Source of the DNA: an uncultured bacterium | GTDB taxonomy: Bacteria; Bacillota; Clostridia; Lachnospirales; Lachnospiraceae | DNA length: 64,000 nt | Direction of reading: 5' to 3' | Assembly: GCA_948467735.1 (NCBI GenBank) | Contig: CAOKFN010000010.1 | Coordinates: forward strand, 1-64,000 | Shown here: positions 25,052-33,713 of the stretch, piece by piece | Numbering within the stretch: position 1 is the first letter of the stretch | Layout of the letters: each line of letters opens with the position of its first letter | The notes under the pieces: generated by a model | What the model was told of the DNA's origin: nothing | The model's input: only the letters and a program-made list of their open reading frames with translations | Database searches by the model: none | Made by a program: the position numbers and the translations under genes

Positions 25052-26761
25052 TCAATGGAAATACGAAATAATATCGGCCAGCTTCACTGCCAGTTCATGA
25101 ATTTCCTGTGTGGAAGCATTCAGCTGTTCCATGGACTGGACTACCATGCTGGTTGAAGCCGTGGTCTGTTCGCTGGAAGCCGCGTTTTCCTCAGACAATG
25201 CCGAAAGATTCTCAATGATTTCCTCAATTTTATGTCGAATCTCATTGATTCTGGTGATTTCGGCCTGTACATTCATTGTTCTGTCAAACATAAGATTCAC
25301 ATTGGAAAGCACATTGTTAAAATCTTTCTGAGTACTGCGCAGCTTGTCAATCTGATTTTTGGCATTGATGTTTAACACAGTCGTAAGCTCTGACGTCTCC
25401 GCAATATTTTGAACCAGCTCCTGTATAATATTCTCAATTTCAGCCGCGGATTTAGAGCTGTCTTCCGCCAGCTTGCCCACTTCCAGCGCCACGACCCCGA
25501 AGCCTTTTCCCTGCTCTCCCGCTCTGGCCGCCTCAATACTTGCATTTAGGCTGAGCAGATTGGTCTGGGACGCAATATCGCTGATCACATTAACAACTTC
25601 TTGAATTCTGGCAGCCGCGTTTACATTAATTTCCGACTGACCCACAATCTTCTCCACGGAAGCGCTGGTTTCCATATTAATCTGAATCAGCTCCTCCATG
25701 GCCTTTTCCGCATTCCTGCTGGTATCCTGCGCATGATCCGCCGCAGCCGCCAGATTATTGATTTCGCCCACTATCTTTTCAATGGAGGTTCCCATGGTTT
25801 CAATATTAATTGCGGCGTCCTGTGTGTCGCTTGCCTGCGACGTCGCCCCATTGGCCACATCCTCAATCGCCCTAGAAACTTCATCAATGGAATTATGCGT
25901 GCTTTCAGCCACATTTGTCAGCGTATCGGCATCGCCCTTCATAACATTAGAACTGTTCTTGATTTCTCCCGCAACGCTTTTTAGCCTGTCCGCCATGCTG
26001 TTAATGCTGTCCGCCAGCAGGGTCAGCTCGTCCTTTCTGTTAAAGAATCCCGTCTTCGCCTGAACATTTAAGCAGCCGGATTCTATCGTGACAACAGAAT
26101 CCACGCAGCTTTGAATCGTCTTAATCAGATTTAATGCAATCACCAATACTGCCGCCGCACTGATTATCAGCAAAACAATAAGCGCTATAATAACGTTCAT
26201 AATAGCGTTCCTTATATCATTATTCACACTGCTGCTGGGCACGCCGATGAATAACATCCCCACCACGGAACCGTCTGAATTTCTAATGGGATTATAATAA
26301 CTAAAATATTCATCGCCGTTTATTTCCGTCTTGGGATTGTAATAATCCTCCCCGCCGATCAGGGCCGTATTAATAGCCGCTTCTCCGGCCTTGGTATTCA
26401 CATAACGCTCTCCGTCATCCTGACGCACCGTCGTCATGATCCGGGTATCTCCCCAGAAAATCGTGATATGTACGTCATCCTCCTCATGAATAGTATCAAT
26501 TAATTCGTAGGTGGCGAATAAATCCTGTCCCCCCTTCGTAAAGCTGCTTCCATCATATGCCCAATCGCCCTTGTACAGCTGCTCATATGATTCCAAAAGT
26601 GCATCACAGATATCTTTTACCCGTGTTTTGGAGAGCTGCTGAAGGCTCGACTGCATCGAATTGGCGCTAATCATAAACAAAATCAGCCCAACCAAAATTG
26701 CCGGCACTAATGTCAGCAAAAGCAATTTCATCTTTAACCCTTTAGCTTTTTGCTTTTTCAT
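25052..26761 (-). CDS. Methyl-accepting chemotaxis protein
   Basis: A 569-residue chemoreceptor. Membrane helix 1 at residues 12-31, a single-Cache-type extracellular sensor (about 32-185, with FTKGGQDLF and the YYNPIRNSDGSVVGMLFIG repeat of sCache domains), helix 2 at about 187-212, HAMP, then the signalling coiled coil with the conserved hairpin tip SQTNLLSLNASIEAARAGEQ (in two parts) near residue 400. It binds small molecules outside and regulates CheA/CheW. The ligand is unknown. GAGAGGAG precedes the ATG. Free-standing; no che genes are nearby. Confidence 0.93.
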   Translation of the reverse strand: MKKQKAKGLKMKLLLLTLVPAILVGLILFMISANSMQSSLQQLSKTRVKDICDALLESYEQLYKGDWAYDGSSFTKGGQDLFATYELIDTIHEEDDVHITIFWGDTRIMTTVRQDDGERYVNTKAGEAAINTALIGGEDYYNPKTEINGDEYFSYYNPIRNSDGSVVGMLFIGVPSSSVNNDIRNAIMNVIIALIVLLIISAAAVLVIALNLIKTIQSCVDSVVTIESGCLNVQAKTGFFNRKDELTLLADSINSMADRLKSVAGEIKNSSNVMKGDADTLTNVAESTHNSIDEVSRAIEDVANGATSQASDTQDAAINIETMGTSIEKIVGEINNLAAAADHAQDTSRNAEKAMEELIQINMETSASVEKIVGQSEINVNAAARIQEVVNVISDIASQTNLLSLNASIEAARAGEQGKGFGVVALEVGKLAEDSSKSAAEIENIIQELVQNIAETSELTTVLNINAKNQIDKLRSTQKDFNNVLSNVNLMFDRTMNVQAEITRINEIRHKIEEIIENLSALSEENAASSEQTTASTSMVVQSMEQLNASTQEIHELAVKLADIISYFH

Positions 26762-27150
26762 TGTTAAAAACTCCTCTCACTTATTTTTTTGATTCCAATT
26801 CTAGGTCATTTTGCCTAATATGCGCATTTCTAGTATACTACAGTTTGTACAAAATTTCTACATATTTTTTTACATACACTATTGCACTTAACATCGATAA
26901 TTTTTTTAATAAATATAGCAGAATCCGAACCTTTCCTCTCGTCCAACACAATGCTGAACAGACTCAAAACAGCTTTTATACCGTGAATTCAAGCCAATAT
27001 TAACTGACTTCCAAATATTTCCAAGCGGCTTTTCAATAAATCTTGAAACTCAGTTCGAGACGTGGTATCATGTACGATAGAAAAGCTGCTCCATAAGTTT
27101 TCTATTGTCACATAAAATGGACCGAATAACAATTCAGGAGGTAATGAATC
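26762..27150. other. Divergent intergenic region with MCP and nitroreductase promoters
   Basis: An AT-rich 389-base gap. The plus-strand promoter is listed separately. On the minus strand TAGAAA - 17 bases - TATACT near 26835-26860 could serve the chemoreceptor. No sigma-28-type TAAA-N15-GCCGATAA motif is seen. Otherwise nothing recognisable. Confidence 0.45.
27043..27071 (+). promoter_or_regulatory. Promoter of nitroreductase-pyrBI
   Basis: -35 TTGAAA (27043-27048), 17-base spacer, -10 TATCAT (27066-27071), 80 bases before the nitroreductase ATG. No other convincing promoter is seen upstream of pyrB. Confidence 0.7.
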
Positions 27151-27690
27151 ATGACTGCAGACGAGTGTATCAGAGGCCGCAGAAGTATCCGCAGATATAC
27201 GGACCGGCCCGTTTCCCGCGAAGTGCTGGCAAAGGTAGTGGAAACCGCTTCCTATGCTCCCAGCTGGAAAAACACACAGATTACCCGCTATATCGCCGTG
27301 GAAGGCAGCAAAAAAGACGCCCTTGCAAAATGTACCACGCTTTTTCCCGGCAACGGAGCCATTATCGAAAACGCGCCCATGGTCATAGCCGTCACCATCA
27401 TCAAGGGGCGCAGCGGTTATGAAAGAGACGGCTCCTTCTCCACTCCCAAAGAAGACAGATGGCAGATGTATGACGCCGGCGCCGCCTGTGAAGCCTTCTG
27501 CCTTGCCGCATACGAACAAGGGCTCGGCACCGTTATTTTGGGGCTGTTTGACGAAAAAGACGCTTCCAAGCTGCTGGAACTGCCCGAGGACAGGGAACTG
27601 GCCGCTCTGATTCCCATCGGCTGGCCCGCTGAGAATCCCAGCGCTCCCAAGCGCAAGACCGTGGATGATTTATTGTCCTATCAATCATAA
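27151..27690 (+). CDS. Nitroreductase family protein
   Basis: A 179-residue FMN-dependent NAD(P)H oxidoreductase of the compact nitroreductase group. The FMN phosphate-binding RRSIRRYTDRPV is at residues 9-20, PSWKNTQ near 35-41 and the GLGTVILGLFDE segment near 130. Physiological substrates in this family are usually unknown quinones, flavins or thiols. GGAGG lies 7 bases before the ATG. It is separated from pyrB only by a terminator-like hairpin, making it the likely leader gene of pyrBI. Confidence 0.93.
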   Translation: MTADECIRGRRSIRRYTDRPVSREVLAKVVETASYAPSWKNTQITRYIAVEGSKKDALAKCTTLFPGNGAIIENAPMVIAVTIIKGRSGYERDGSFSTPKEDRWQMYDAGAACEAFCLAAYEQGLGTVILGLFDEKDASKLLELPEDRELAALIPIGWPAENPSAPKRKTVDDLLSYQS

Positions 27691-27701
27691 CACACCCGCA
27701 A

Positions 27702-27728
27702 GTCGAAGATTTTTCTTCGACTTTTTTT
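27702..27728 (+). terminator. Terminator/attenuator before pyrB
   Basis: GTCGAAG (27702-27708), loop ATTTTT, CTTCGAC (27715-27721), then seven T. It ends only 18 bases before the pyrB ATG and no promoter is visible between, so pyrBI depends on read-through: either attenuation or a promoter hidden in the nitroreductase gene. Confidence 0.85.
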
Positions 27729-27745
27729 GAGAATGGAGGTATAAA

Positions 27746-28660
27746 ATGAGACATTTGATGAGTCCGCTTGATTTTACAACCGAAGAGCTGGACAGACTTT
27801 TTGACCTTGCTAACGATATTGAAAAAAATCCCGCCGATTACGCCCATGCCTGCGAAGGAAATATTCTCGCCACAGCTTTTTATGAACCCAGCACGCGCAC
27901 GCGCTTGAGTTTTGAATCGGCAATGATCAGACTCGGCGGAAGGGTGATAGGTTTTGCCGACGCGGCTTCCTCCTCTGCGTCCAAGGGAGAAAGCGTCTCC
28001 GACACCATCCGCATCATCTCCTGTTACGCGGACATCTGCGCCATGCGCCACCCCAAGGAAGGCGCCCCCATGGTGGCCTCGGAGAAATCCGCAATTCCCG
28101 TCATCAACGCTGGGGACGGCGGCCACCAGCATCCCACACAGACCCTGACCGATTTGCTCACCATCCGCAGCCTAAAGGGACGTCTGGGCGATTTTACCAT
28201 CGGCCTGTGCGGCGATTTGAAATTCGGCCGTACCGTACATTCCCTTATCAACGCGCTGGTGCGCTATGAGAATATTCGCTTTGTCTTTATTTCCCCCGAA
28301 GAACTGCGGGTGCCGGATTATATAACGGACATGTTGAAAAGCAGAGGCATTTCCTATCAGGAAGTTATCCGTCTTGAACAGATTATGCCGGATTTGGATT
28401 TGTTATATATGACCAGAGTTCAAAAGGAACGTTTCTTTAACGAAGAGGATTATGTCCGACTGAAGGATTTCTATATTCTAAACGCCGGCAAGATGGCTTT
28501 GGCTAAGAAAGACATGCTGGTACTTCATCCTCTGCCCAGGGTCAACGAGATTTCCGTGGAAGTGGACGACGACCCGAGGGCCGTATACTTCAAACAAGCG
28601 CAATACGGCGTCTATGTGCGCATGGCGCTGATACTGACTCTGCTGGGAAAGGAAAGGTAA
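27746..28660 (+). CDS. pyrB: Aspartate carbamoyltransferase catalytic chain
   Basis: PyrB, 304 residues, makes carbamoyl-aspartate from carbamoyl phosphate and aspartate, the committed step of pyrimidine synthesis. The carbamoyl-phosphate motif PSTRTRLSFE is at about 50-60, HPTQTLTDLLT at about 131-141 and the aspartate-loop region HPLPRVNEI near 258-266. GGAGGT precedes the ATG. pyrI starts 4 bases after its stop, giving a PyrBI holoenzyme of the E. coli type. Confidence 0.97.
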   Translation: MRHLMSPLDFTTEELDRLFDLANDIEKNPADYAHACEGNILATAFYEPSTRTRLSFESAMIRLGGRVIGFADAASSSASKGESVSDTIRIISCYADICAMRHPKEGAPMVASEKSAIPVINAGDGGHQHPTQTLTDLLTIRSLKGRLGDFTIGLCGDLKFGRTVHSLINALVRYENIRFVFISPEELRVPDYITDMLKSRGISYQEVIRLEQIMPDLDLLYMTRVQKERFFNEEDYVRLKDFYILNAGKMALAKKDMLVLHPLPRVNEISVEVDDDPRAVYFKQAQYGVYVRMALILTLLGKER

Positions 28661-28664
28661 CATT

Positions 28665-29111
28665 ATGCTGAACGTAGGAAAACTGGAAGAAGGTTTTGTA
28701 CTCGACCATATTAAGGCCGGAAGAAGTCTGGACATTTACCATCTCTTACAGCTTGACAAGCTGGACTGCACCGTAGCAATCATCAAAAATGCACGCAGCA
28801 ACAAAATGAACAAGAAGGACATTCTGAAAGTTGAATGTGATATCGATATGCTGGACTTCGACGTACTGGCCCTGATCGATCACAATATCACGGTAAACGT
28901 TATCAAAAACGGAGAAATTGTAGAAAAGAAAGAGCTTGCCCTGCCTAAGCAGATCCGCAACGTCATCAAATGCCATAATCCCAGATGCATTACCTCCATT
29001 GAACAGGAGCTGCCCCATATTTTCTATCTGGCAGACACGGAAAAAGAGATATACCGATGCAAGTACTGTGAAGAGAAATATTCCGGATATGCCGGTTCAG
29101 GAATCAAATAA
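28665..29111 (+). CDS. pyrI: Aspartate carbamoyltransferase regulatory chain
   Basis: PyrI, 148 residues: N-terminal nucleotide-effector domain (VGKLEEGFVLDHIKAGRS) and C-terminal zinc domain with the four Cys ligands in CHNPRC and CKYC. It binds ATP or CTP to set the activity of PyrB. It starts 4 bases after pyrB, so the pair is translationally coupled. In Firmicutes a separate PyrI is found mainly in Clostridia, consistent with the assigned taxon. Confidence 0.96.
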   Translation: MLNVGKLEEGFVLDHIKAGRSLDIYHLLQLDKLDCTVAIIKNARSNKMNKKDILKVECDIDMLDFDVLALIDHNITVNVIKNGEIVEKKELALPKQIRNVIKCHNPRCITSIEQELPHIFYLADTEKEIYRCKYCEEKYSGYAGSGIK

Positions 29112-29147
29112 GAAATAAATACTTATCAGACAGGTATTGTTTTACTA

Positions 29148-29177
29148 TCGGGAACCGCCACATAATGCGGCTCCCGA
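29148..29177. terminator. Hairpin between convergent pyrI and DUF362 genes
   Basis: TCGGGAACCGC (29148-29158) pairs with GCGGCTCCCGA (29167-29177) with one mismatch. It lies between convergent genes and probably ends both transcripts, although T-runs are weak on both sides. Confidence 0.6.
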
Positions 29178-29193
29178 CACATAACGGAACCTC

Positions 29194-30057
29194 CTACAGT
29201 TCCACCAATTCATATTCCCTGCCGCCCGCTCCTATTTTGGCGGCGGCCTCTATGGTATGAACGCCATTTCTGGACTCTATCCTCTCCAATAGATGATCTC
29301 TGCCCGGGTCATCGGACGCATACACCAAATCAAGGCACGCTTGATCCAATGCCGTCGGATCCGTGGAGGCAAGAACGCCGACGTCCGCCATAGCCGGATC
29401 CTCCGCAACGGCACAGCAGTCACAGTCAACGGACATATTTTTCATTACATTGATAAATACTATCCGGTCCCCAAAATAATCCAAAACAGATTTCGCGGCA
29501 TCCGCCATGGATTCCAGAAAAGAATCATGATCTGAAGACCAGATTTCCTCCACATTCCCGGCGCCGTGGATATATGCCTTCCCATGGGATGACGCCAGAC
29601 CGATGGAAATGTTTTTCAAAGCGCCCCCAAAGCCCCCCATGGGATGACCCTTAAAATGCGACAGCACCAGCATGGAGTCGTAACGCTCCATATGGCCGCC
29701 CACAAAATTCTGTCTGATCCGCTGACCGCCGGGTATGGCGAGCGTCATCTCCCCTTCCTCGTCCATAATATCCACCTCCGCAATATCAGTCCAGCCGTGA
29801 AGCTTCATGGTCTCCCAATGCTCCTTTGTGGTATTGCGTTTTCCTTCATATGCCGTATTACACTCCACTATGGTTCCTTTCACATAATCAACCATGGGCT
29901 TCATAAATTCGGGCCGCAGAAAATTCTGATTCCCCACCTCGCCGGAATGAAGCTTTACAGCCACTCTGCCCTGCAGCTTTACGCCCATTGCCTCATAGAG
30001 CCGAATCATGGCCTGCGGGGTAATTTCTTTCGTAAAATAAACCTTTGCTTTTTCCAT
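29194..30057 (-). CDS. DUF362 domain protein
   Basis: A 287-residue protein of the DUF362 family: KVYFTKEITPQAM at the N terminus and the conserved LSHFKGHPMGGFGGALKNI (about 135-153) and VNVMKNMSVDCDCCAVAEDP segment (about 203-222). Many DUF362 proteins carry a C-terminal 2x[4Fe-4S] ferredoxin domain; it is missing here, but the CDCC cluster near residue 213 could bind metal. The function is unknown, though links to iron-sulfur/corrinoid metabolism have been suggested. AAAGGCGG precedes the ATG. A C-mismatched inverted repeat lies in its leader near 30103-30134. Confidence 0.9.
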   Translation of the reverse strand: MEKAKVYFTKEITPQAMIRLYEAMGVKLQGRVAVKLHSGEVGNQNFLRPEFMKPMVDYVKGTIVECNTAYEGKRNTTKEHWETMKLHGWTDIAEVDIMDEEGEMTLAIPGGQRIRQNFVGGHMERYDSMLVLSHFKGHPMGGFGGALKNISIGLASSHGKAYIHGAGNVEEIWSSDHDSFLESMADAAKSVLDYFGDRIVFINVMKNMSVDCDCCAVAEDPAMADVGVLASTDPTALDQACLDLVYASDDPGRDHLLERIESRNGVHTIEAAAKIGAGGREYELVEL

Positions 30058-30253
30058 ATTGAGCGCCGCCTTTCTTACACAAATTTGCCGATAATACTTA
30101 TCATGCCCTGATTACGGTTCAATCACGGCATAAATGGCCTTTCCATGACATAAACGTGAATTCATTGTATCACAAACAAGGTAAAATGAACAGGCATAAT
30201 TTACTCTTATCGGAATAAAAATGCTGCAATTCCGCCGCCAATACAGAAATCTC

Positions 30254-32581
30254 CTATATTTTCCTAAATGTCAAAATTACCTTAAACAAATCTCCGTCCG
30301 TCACAATCTCCATATTTCCCCCCTGTAATTCCATTAAACTCTGGGCAATGGACAGGCCCAAGCCGTTCCCCTCCATATGCCGGGATTTATCCCCTCTGAC
30401 AAAGCGCTCCTTCAGATCCTCCGCCGAAACCTCCAGCGGGTATTTGGACATATTGCGGAAAATTATCAAAATGTTCCCTTCCTTTTCTTCCACACTCAAG
30501 TACACCCTTGAGTGTTCCTGTGCGTATTTGCAGATATTGTTCAATAAATTATCAAATACTCTCCACAAATACCGGCCGTCCGCCATAATTCTGACCGTCT
30601 CCTCCGGCTGTCTGGCCACCAGCTCCAGTCCCTTCTCCTCCATTTTCTTCTGATATTCCCCCACCGCCTGAGATAAAAGCACCCCCGCCTCACAGGGCTC
30701 CGGATTCACCTCCAGATTCCCCGTGGCGGCTTTGGACGCCTCCACCAAATCCTCCAGCAGCTTCTTCAACCGCCTTGACTGACGAAGCAGAACCTCCGCA
30801 TACTCCGCAATTCTGTCATTCTGTATGGCTATATTCTCCGCATCCTCTGATTCCTTTCTGACACCCCCTGCCATTCTCAAAGAAAAATCCCCCATCGCCT
30901 CCTCGCAGATCAGCTCTGCGTAATTGATAATGGACGTCAGCGGCGTTTTGAGATCATGGGATACATTGGTAATCAGCTCCGTTTTTAGATGCTCGCTTTT
31001 CATGCGCTCCGCCACCGCAATGGAAATTCCCTGCCCAAGACTGTTCAACTTTTCCCCATGCTCTTTAAAATCGCCAAACATTCCCCAAGTGTCAACCTTG
31101 TAGTTTTCCTGCCCTTCTGCCAGCGCTCTGCTGGCCCTCAGCAGCCTTTTGCATGTCAGGGCAACATATAGGACAACCCCCAGAAGAACCACCTTCTCAA
31201 ATCCCCAAAGCAGTACTCCTTCCGGCCTTCTGACAAACACCGATATCCAAAAAAATTCCAAAATACATATTCCCAGAAAGCAGATCATGGTCATCATTAC
31301 CGTAGGAATTTCCTTCACCAGCGCCGCCGCTCCTCTGCCTAGGAAGCAGACCAATCCTTTAAAGCCGTGCAGCACCGCATAAATCAAGCTGTGCCTCCAG
31401 AAATTTCCCCTCTTCACCCGTATTGCAAAATCCATGGCGAAAATGACAAACCAGCCCGCCATGACCGTGACCATAACAGCCGCCAGCAGAAGAGCAGGAT
31501 AAATGTCAAAGGAGCTGCCCGTTTCCAAGAAGAAATATAAAAAAATTATTTCTCCGCTGACAAAAAGCGCCGCCAGCACATCCAGATGCAGCCCTGTCAA
31601 TACTCCGGACACAATCTGCCGATACCCGTTTCGGTGTCCCGCGCCGCACATAAGAAACAGAAAACAAATAATACTAAACAGCAGACCTCCCGCCGCTGTC
31701 CCTATCAAAACAAACCTGATTTCGTACAAAAAAGAATACGCTTCCGCAATTTTCTTAAAATTATCCTCTTTCGGGAACGCAGTATTGATATAAATACGAT
31801 ACATGTACTTCTCGTTTCCATTCAATGTATGGTGATTCAAAACCACCTCGTCGGACAGGTTGTTCTTCCTAAAGTTAAAATACCAGACCATCTTCAAATC
31901 CGTATCATAACCATCCCAAGTACTCCAAAGAACCCTCTCCCTTCCCTCGTCGTCCATCGGCCATACCAGATCAAAATCAATATTTTGTTCCCGACAGATT
32001 TCCTCCGCAGCCTTTTCGTCTCCCTGCTCCAGACGGGAAGTAACCTGATATATGACTCTCCTGCTCTCTTGATACATCCCGTTTTTCAGCATTTCGTTCA
32101 GGTCGGAATATCCCCCCTCTTCCGCTATGAAAATACAGGCCAGCCCGCTGCCCAGCCCGATAAAACAGCAGATAAGGAACAGGAAAAAAACCGTCATCTT
32201 GGCCGCCATGGAGCCTGTCAGACGACTCCCATTTTTCCTGCGGCCGCGTGCGAAGTCATCCTCATACTCTATATGCACTTCTTCTTTCTGCGTCAATCCA
32301 ATTTCTCCTCCCATTTTCTCCTCCCTCGCCCTTACACTGGCACTCTGCGCCCATCCTAAGTCCGCTTCTTCCGAAGCCTTGGCATCACGCTCCCATTCTG
32401 TTTCTGTCTCTTCCGCTGCCGCTGCCTCCGCCTCTTTGGCGTCACACTTCCATTCTGACCTCGCCTCTTCCGCTGCCTCCGCCTCTTTGGCGTCGCGCTT
32501 CCATTCTGACCTCGCCTCTTCCGCCGCCTCCGCCTCTTTGGCGTCGCGCTTCCATTCTGCTTCTGCCTCTTTTGACATCAT
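30254..32581 (-). CDS. Sensor histidine kinase with charged N-terminal repeats
   Basis: A 775-residue kinase. Residues 1-70 are four imperfect 17-residue repeats (unit SEWKRDAKEAEAAEEAR), strongly charged and helical, encoded by a 51-bp DNA repeat. Then come membrane helices from about residue 128, an extracellular region, more helices between about 285 and 480, the box NVSHDLKTPLTSI with the phospho-acceptor His542, and the ATPase motifs NLLNNICKYA and GNGLGLSIAQSL. An ATG at about residue 91 (MGGEIG) could be the original start, with the repeats an added N terminus. It follows its response regulator (32667-33359) by 85 bases. The signal is unknown. Confidence 0.92.
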   Translation of the reverse strand: MMSKEAEAEWKRDAKEAEAAEEARSEWKRDAKEAEAAEEARSEWKCDAKEAEAAAAEETETEWERDAKASEEADLGWAQSASVRAREEKMGGEIGLTQKEEVHIEYEDDFARGRRKNGSRLTGSMAAKMTVFFLFLICCFIGLGSGLACIFIAEEGGYSDLNEMLKNGMYQESRRVIYQVTSRLEQGDEKAAEEICREQNIDFDLVWPMDDEGRERVLWSTWDGYDTDLKMVWYFNFRKNNLSDEVVLNHHTLNGNEKYMYRIYINTAFPKEDNFKKIAEAYSFLYEIRFVLIGTAAGGLLFSIICFLFLMCGAGHRNGYRQIVSGVLTGLHLDVLAALFVSGEIIFLYFFLETGSSFDIYPALLLAAVMVTVMAGWFVIFAMDFAIRVKRGNFWRHSLIYAVLHGFKGLVCFLGRGAAALVKEIPTVMMTMICFLGICILEFFWISVFVRRPEGVLLWGFEKVVLLGVVLYVALTCKRLLRASRALAEGQENYKVDTWGMFGDFKEHGEKLNSLGQGISIAVAERMKSEHLKTELITNVSHDLKTPLTSIINYAELICEEAMGDFSLRMAGGVRKESEDAENIAIQNDRIAEYAEVLLRQSRRLKKLLEDLVEASKAATGNLEVNPEPCEAGVLLSQAVGEYQKKMEEKGLELVARQPEETVRIMADGRYLWRVFDNLLNNICKYAQEHSRVYLSVEEKEGNILIIFRNMSKYPLEVSAEDLKERFVRGDKSRHMEGNGLGLSIAQSLMELQGGNMEIVTDGDLFKVILTFRKI
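32376..32577. repeat. 51-bp in-frame coding repeat, 4 units
   Basis: Units start near 32376, 32430, 32481 and 32532, three of them spaced exactly 51 bp. The two nearest the start codon differ at only a few bases, implying recent expansion. They encode the charged N-terminal repeats of the kinase 30254-32581. Confidence 0.9.
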
Positions 32582-32666
32582 CCTTCATCCCCTCTCCGCC
32601 TTTTCCTGCATCTGCCATAGATTCTCTCAATCAGTGTTTAAGAATGTATGCTCCCTCTTTACCTGC

Positions 32667-33359
32667 TTAGAAAATTTTCTCACACTTGTAGCCCTGCCCC
32701 CATACAACTTTCAAGTATCTCGGCTCCGCAGGATTGATTTCCAGCTTCTCCCGAATATGTCTGATATGAACAGCCACCGTATTTTCACTGCCATATGGCA
32801 TATCGTTCCATATTTTCTGATAAATTTCTTTCGGTGAGAAAACCTGCCCCGGATGCTGCATCAAAAGCTTTAAAATCTCATATTCCGTAGGGGTCAGCGA
32901 TACTTCATCTCCATCCAGCATCACCTTCTTCTGAATGTCATCCAGCTCAATGCCCCCGCAGCGAAGCACCTTGGGCGACATACTGCCCGCTCCCAGCTGC
33001 ATATACCTGCGAAGCTGAGATTTTACTCTGGCAGATACCTCTATGGGATTAAACGGTTTTGTGATATAATCATCCGCCCCCACCGTAAGCCCCAATACCT
33101 TGTCGGAATCTTCGGATTTTGCCGTCAGCAGAATAATCGGAACATTACTCATTTCCCTGATTTTGACCATGGCTTCTATCCCGTCCATCTCAGGCATCAT
33201 AATATCCAATAATACCAGATGAATATTCTGTTCCTGAACCACCTTTAAAGCTTCTTTTCCGTCAAATGCTTCAAATAACGTATAATTAGAATCATTCAAA
33301 TATATTTTCAACGCGTTTACAATGTCCCTCTCATCATCACAAATCAGAATATTATACAT
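32667..33359 (-). CDS. Response regulator, OmpR/PhoB family
   Basis: A 230-residue regulator of the VanR type: receiver domain with acid pocket DDE (8-10), phospho-acceptor Asp52 (LLDIMMPEMDG), LLTAKSED, then a winged helix (PTEYEILKLLMQHPGQVFS; VAVHIRHIREKLE). GGGGGT precedes the ATG. It forms an operon with the kinase 30254-32581. A possible direct-repeat operator (CTTAAACAAATCTTAATC, near 33495-33512) lies in its upstream region, consistent with autoregulation. Confidence 0.95.
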   Translation of the reverse strand: MYNILICDDERDIVNALKIYLNDSNYTLFEAFDGKEALKVVQEQNIHLVLLDIMMPEMDGIEAMVKIREMSNVPIILLTAKSEDSDKVLGLTVGADDYITKPFNPIEVSARVKSQLRRYMQLGAGSMSPKVLRCGGIELDDIQKKVMLDGDEVSLTPTEYEILKLLMQHPGQVFSPKEIYQKIWNDMPYGSENTVAVHIRHIREKLEINPAEPRYLKVVWGQGYKCEKIF

Positions 33360-33492
33360 ATTTTACCCCCGTATGCTTCATACCTCTCTTTTGCATTTCA
33401 TTATTTTGGAAAGCATACTCTTTCCAAACCCTTCCTTTTTGTTTACAGCAATATAATTGTAGCAGGATAAATTTTAACAATAAATATACGAA

Positions 33493-33515
33493 GTGATTAA
33501 GATTTGTTTAAGATG
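33493..33515 (-). promoter_or_regulatory. Candidate operator upstream of response regulator
   Basis: On the minus strand CTTAAACAAATCTTAATCAC contains two CTTAA(T/A) half-sites 11 bases apart, as in many OmpR-family operators, about 135 bases upstream of the regulator's ATG. No clear promoter is recognised next to it. The rest of 33360-33576 holds a small TTGGAAAG/CTTTCCAA hairpin near 33405-33430 and no gene. Confidence 0.35.
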
Positions 33516-33576
33516 GATTTTATCATTTGAATAACGACCTTTTTCTGCGTTTCCTTCGATTCCTTACTCTCTGCCG

Positions 33577-33623
33577 AAAAAAAATAAAAAGCACTTCTGA
33601 ATTTTCCCTTATCAAAAGCGCTT
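33577..33623 (-). terminator. Terminator of the CmpB-like gene
   Basis: On the minus strand AAGCGCTTTTGA (33623-33612) pairs with TCAGAAGTGCTT (33600-33589), followed by TTTATTTTTTTT. A 102-codon frame at 33497-33805 overlaps it and is not considered a gene. Confidence 0.85.
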
Positions 33624-33713
33624 TTCCATTTACTGCCGACGGTTTTTCCTGCTCTCCTTCTCACAGCAGTTCCCTCCGATAAGCTTACTGAAAATATTTG
33701 CCGTTGGACAGAA

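Noticed and set aside
32442..32630. Gly/Arg-rich frame opposite the kinase repeats
   Set aside because: Alternative-frame reading of the GC-rich 51-bp coding repeat.
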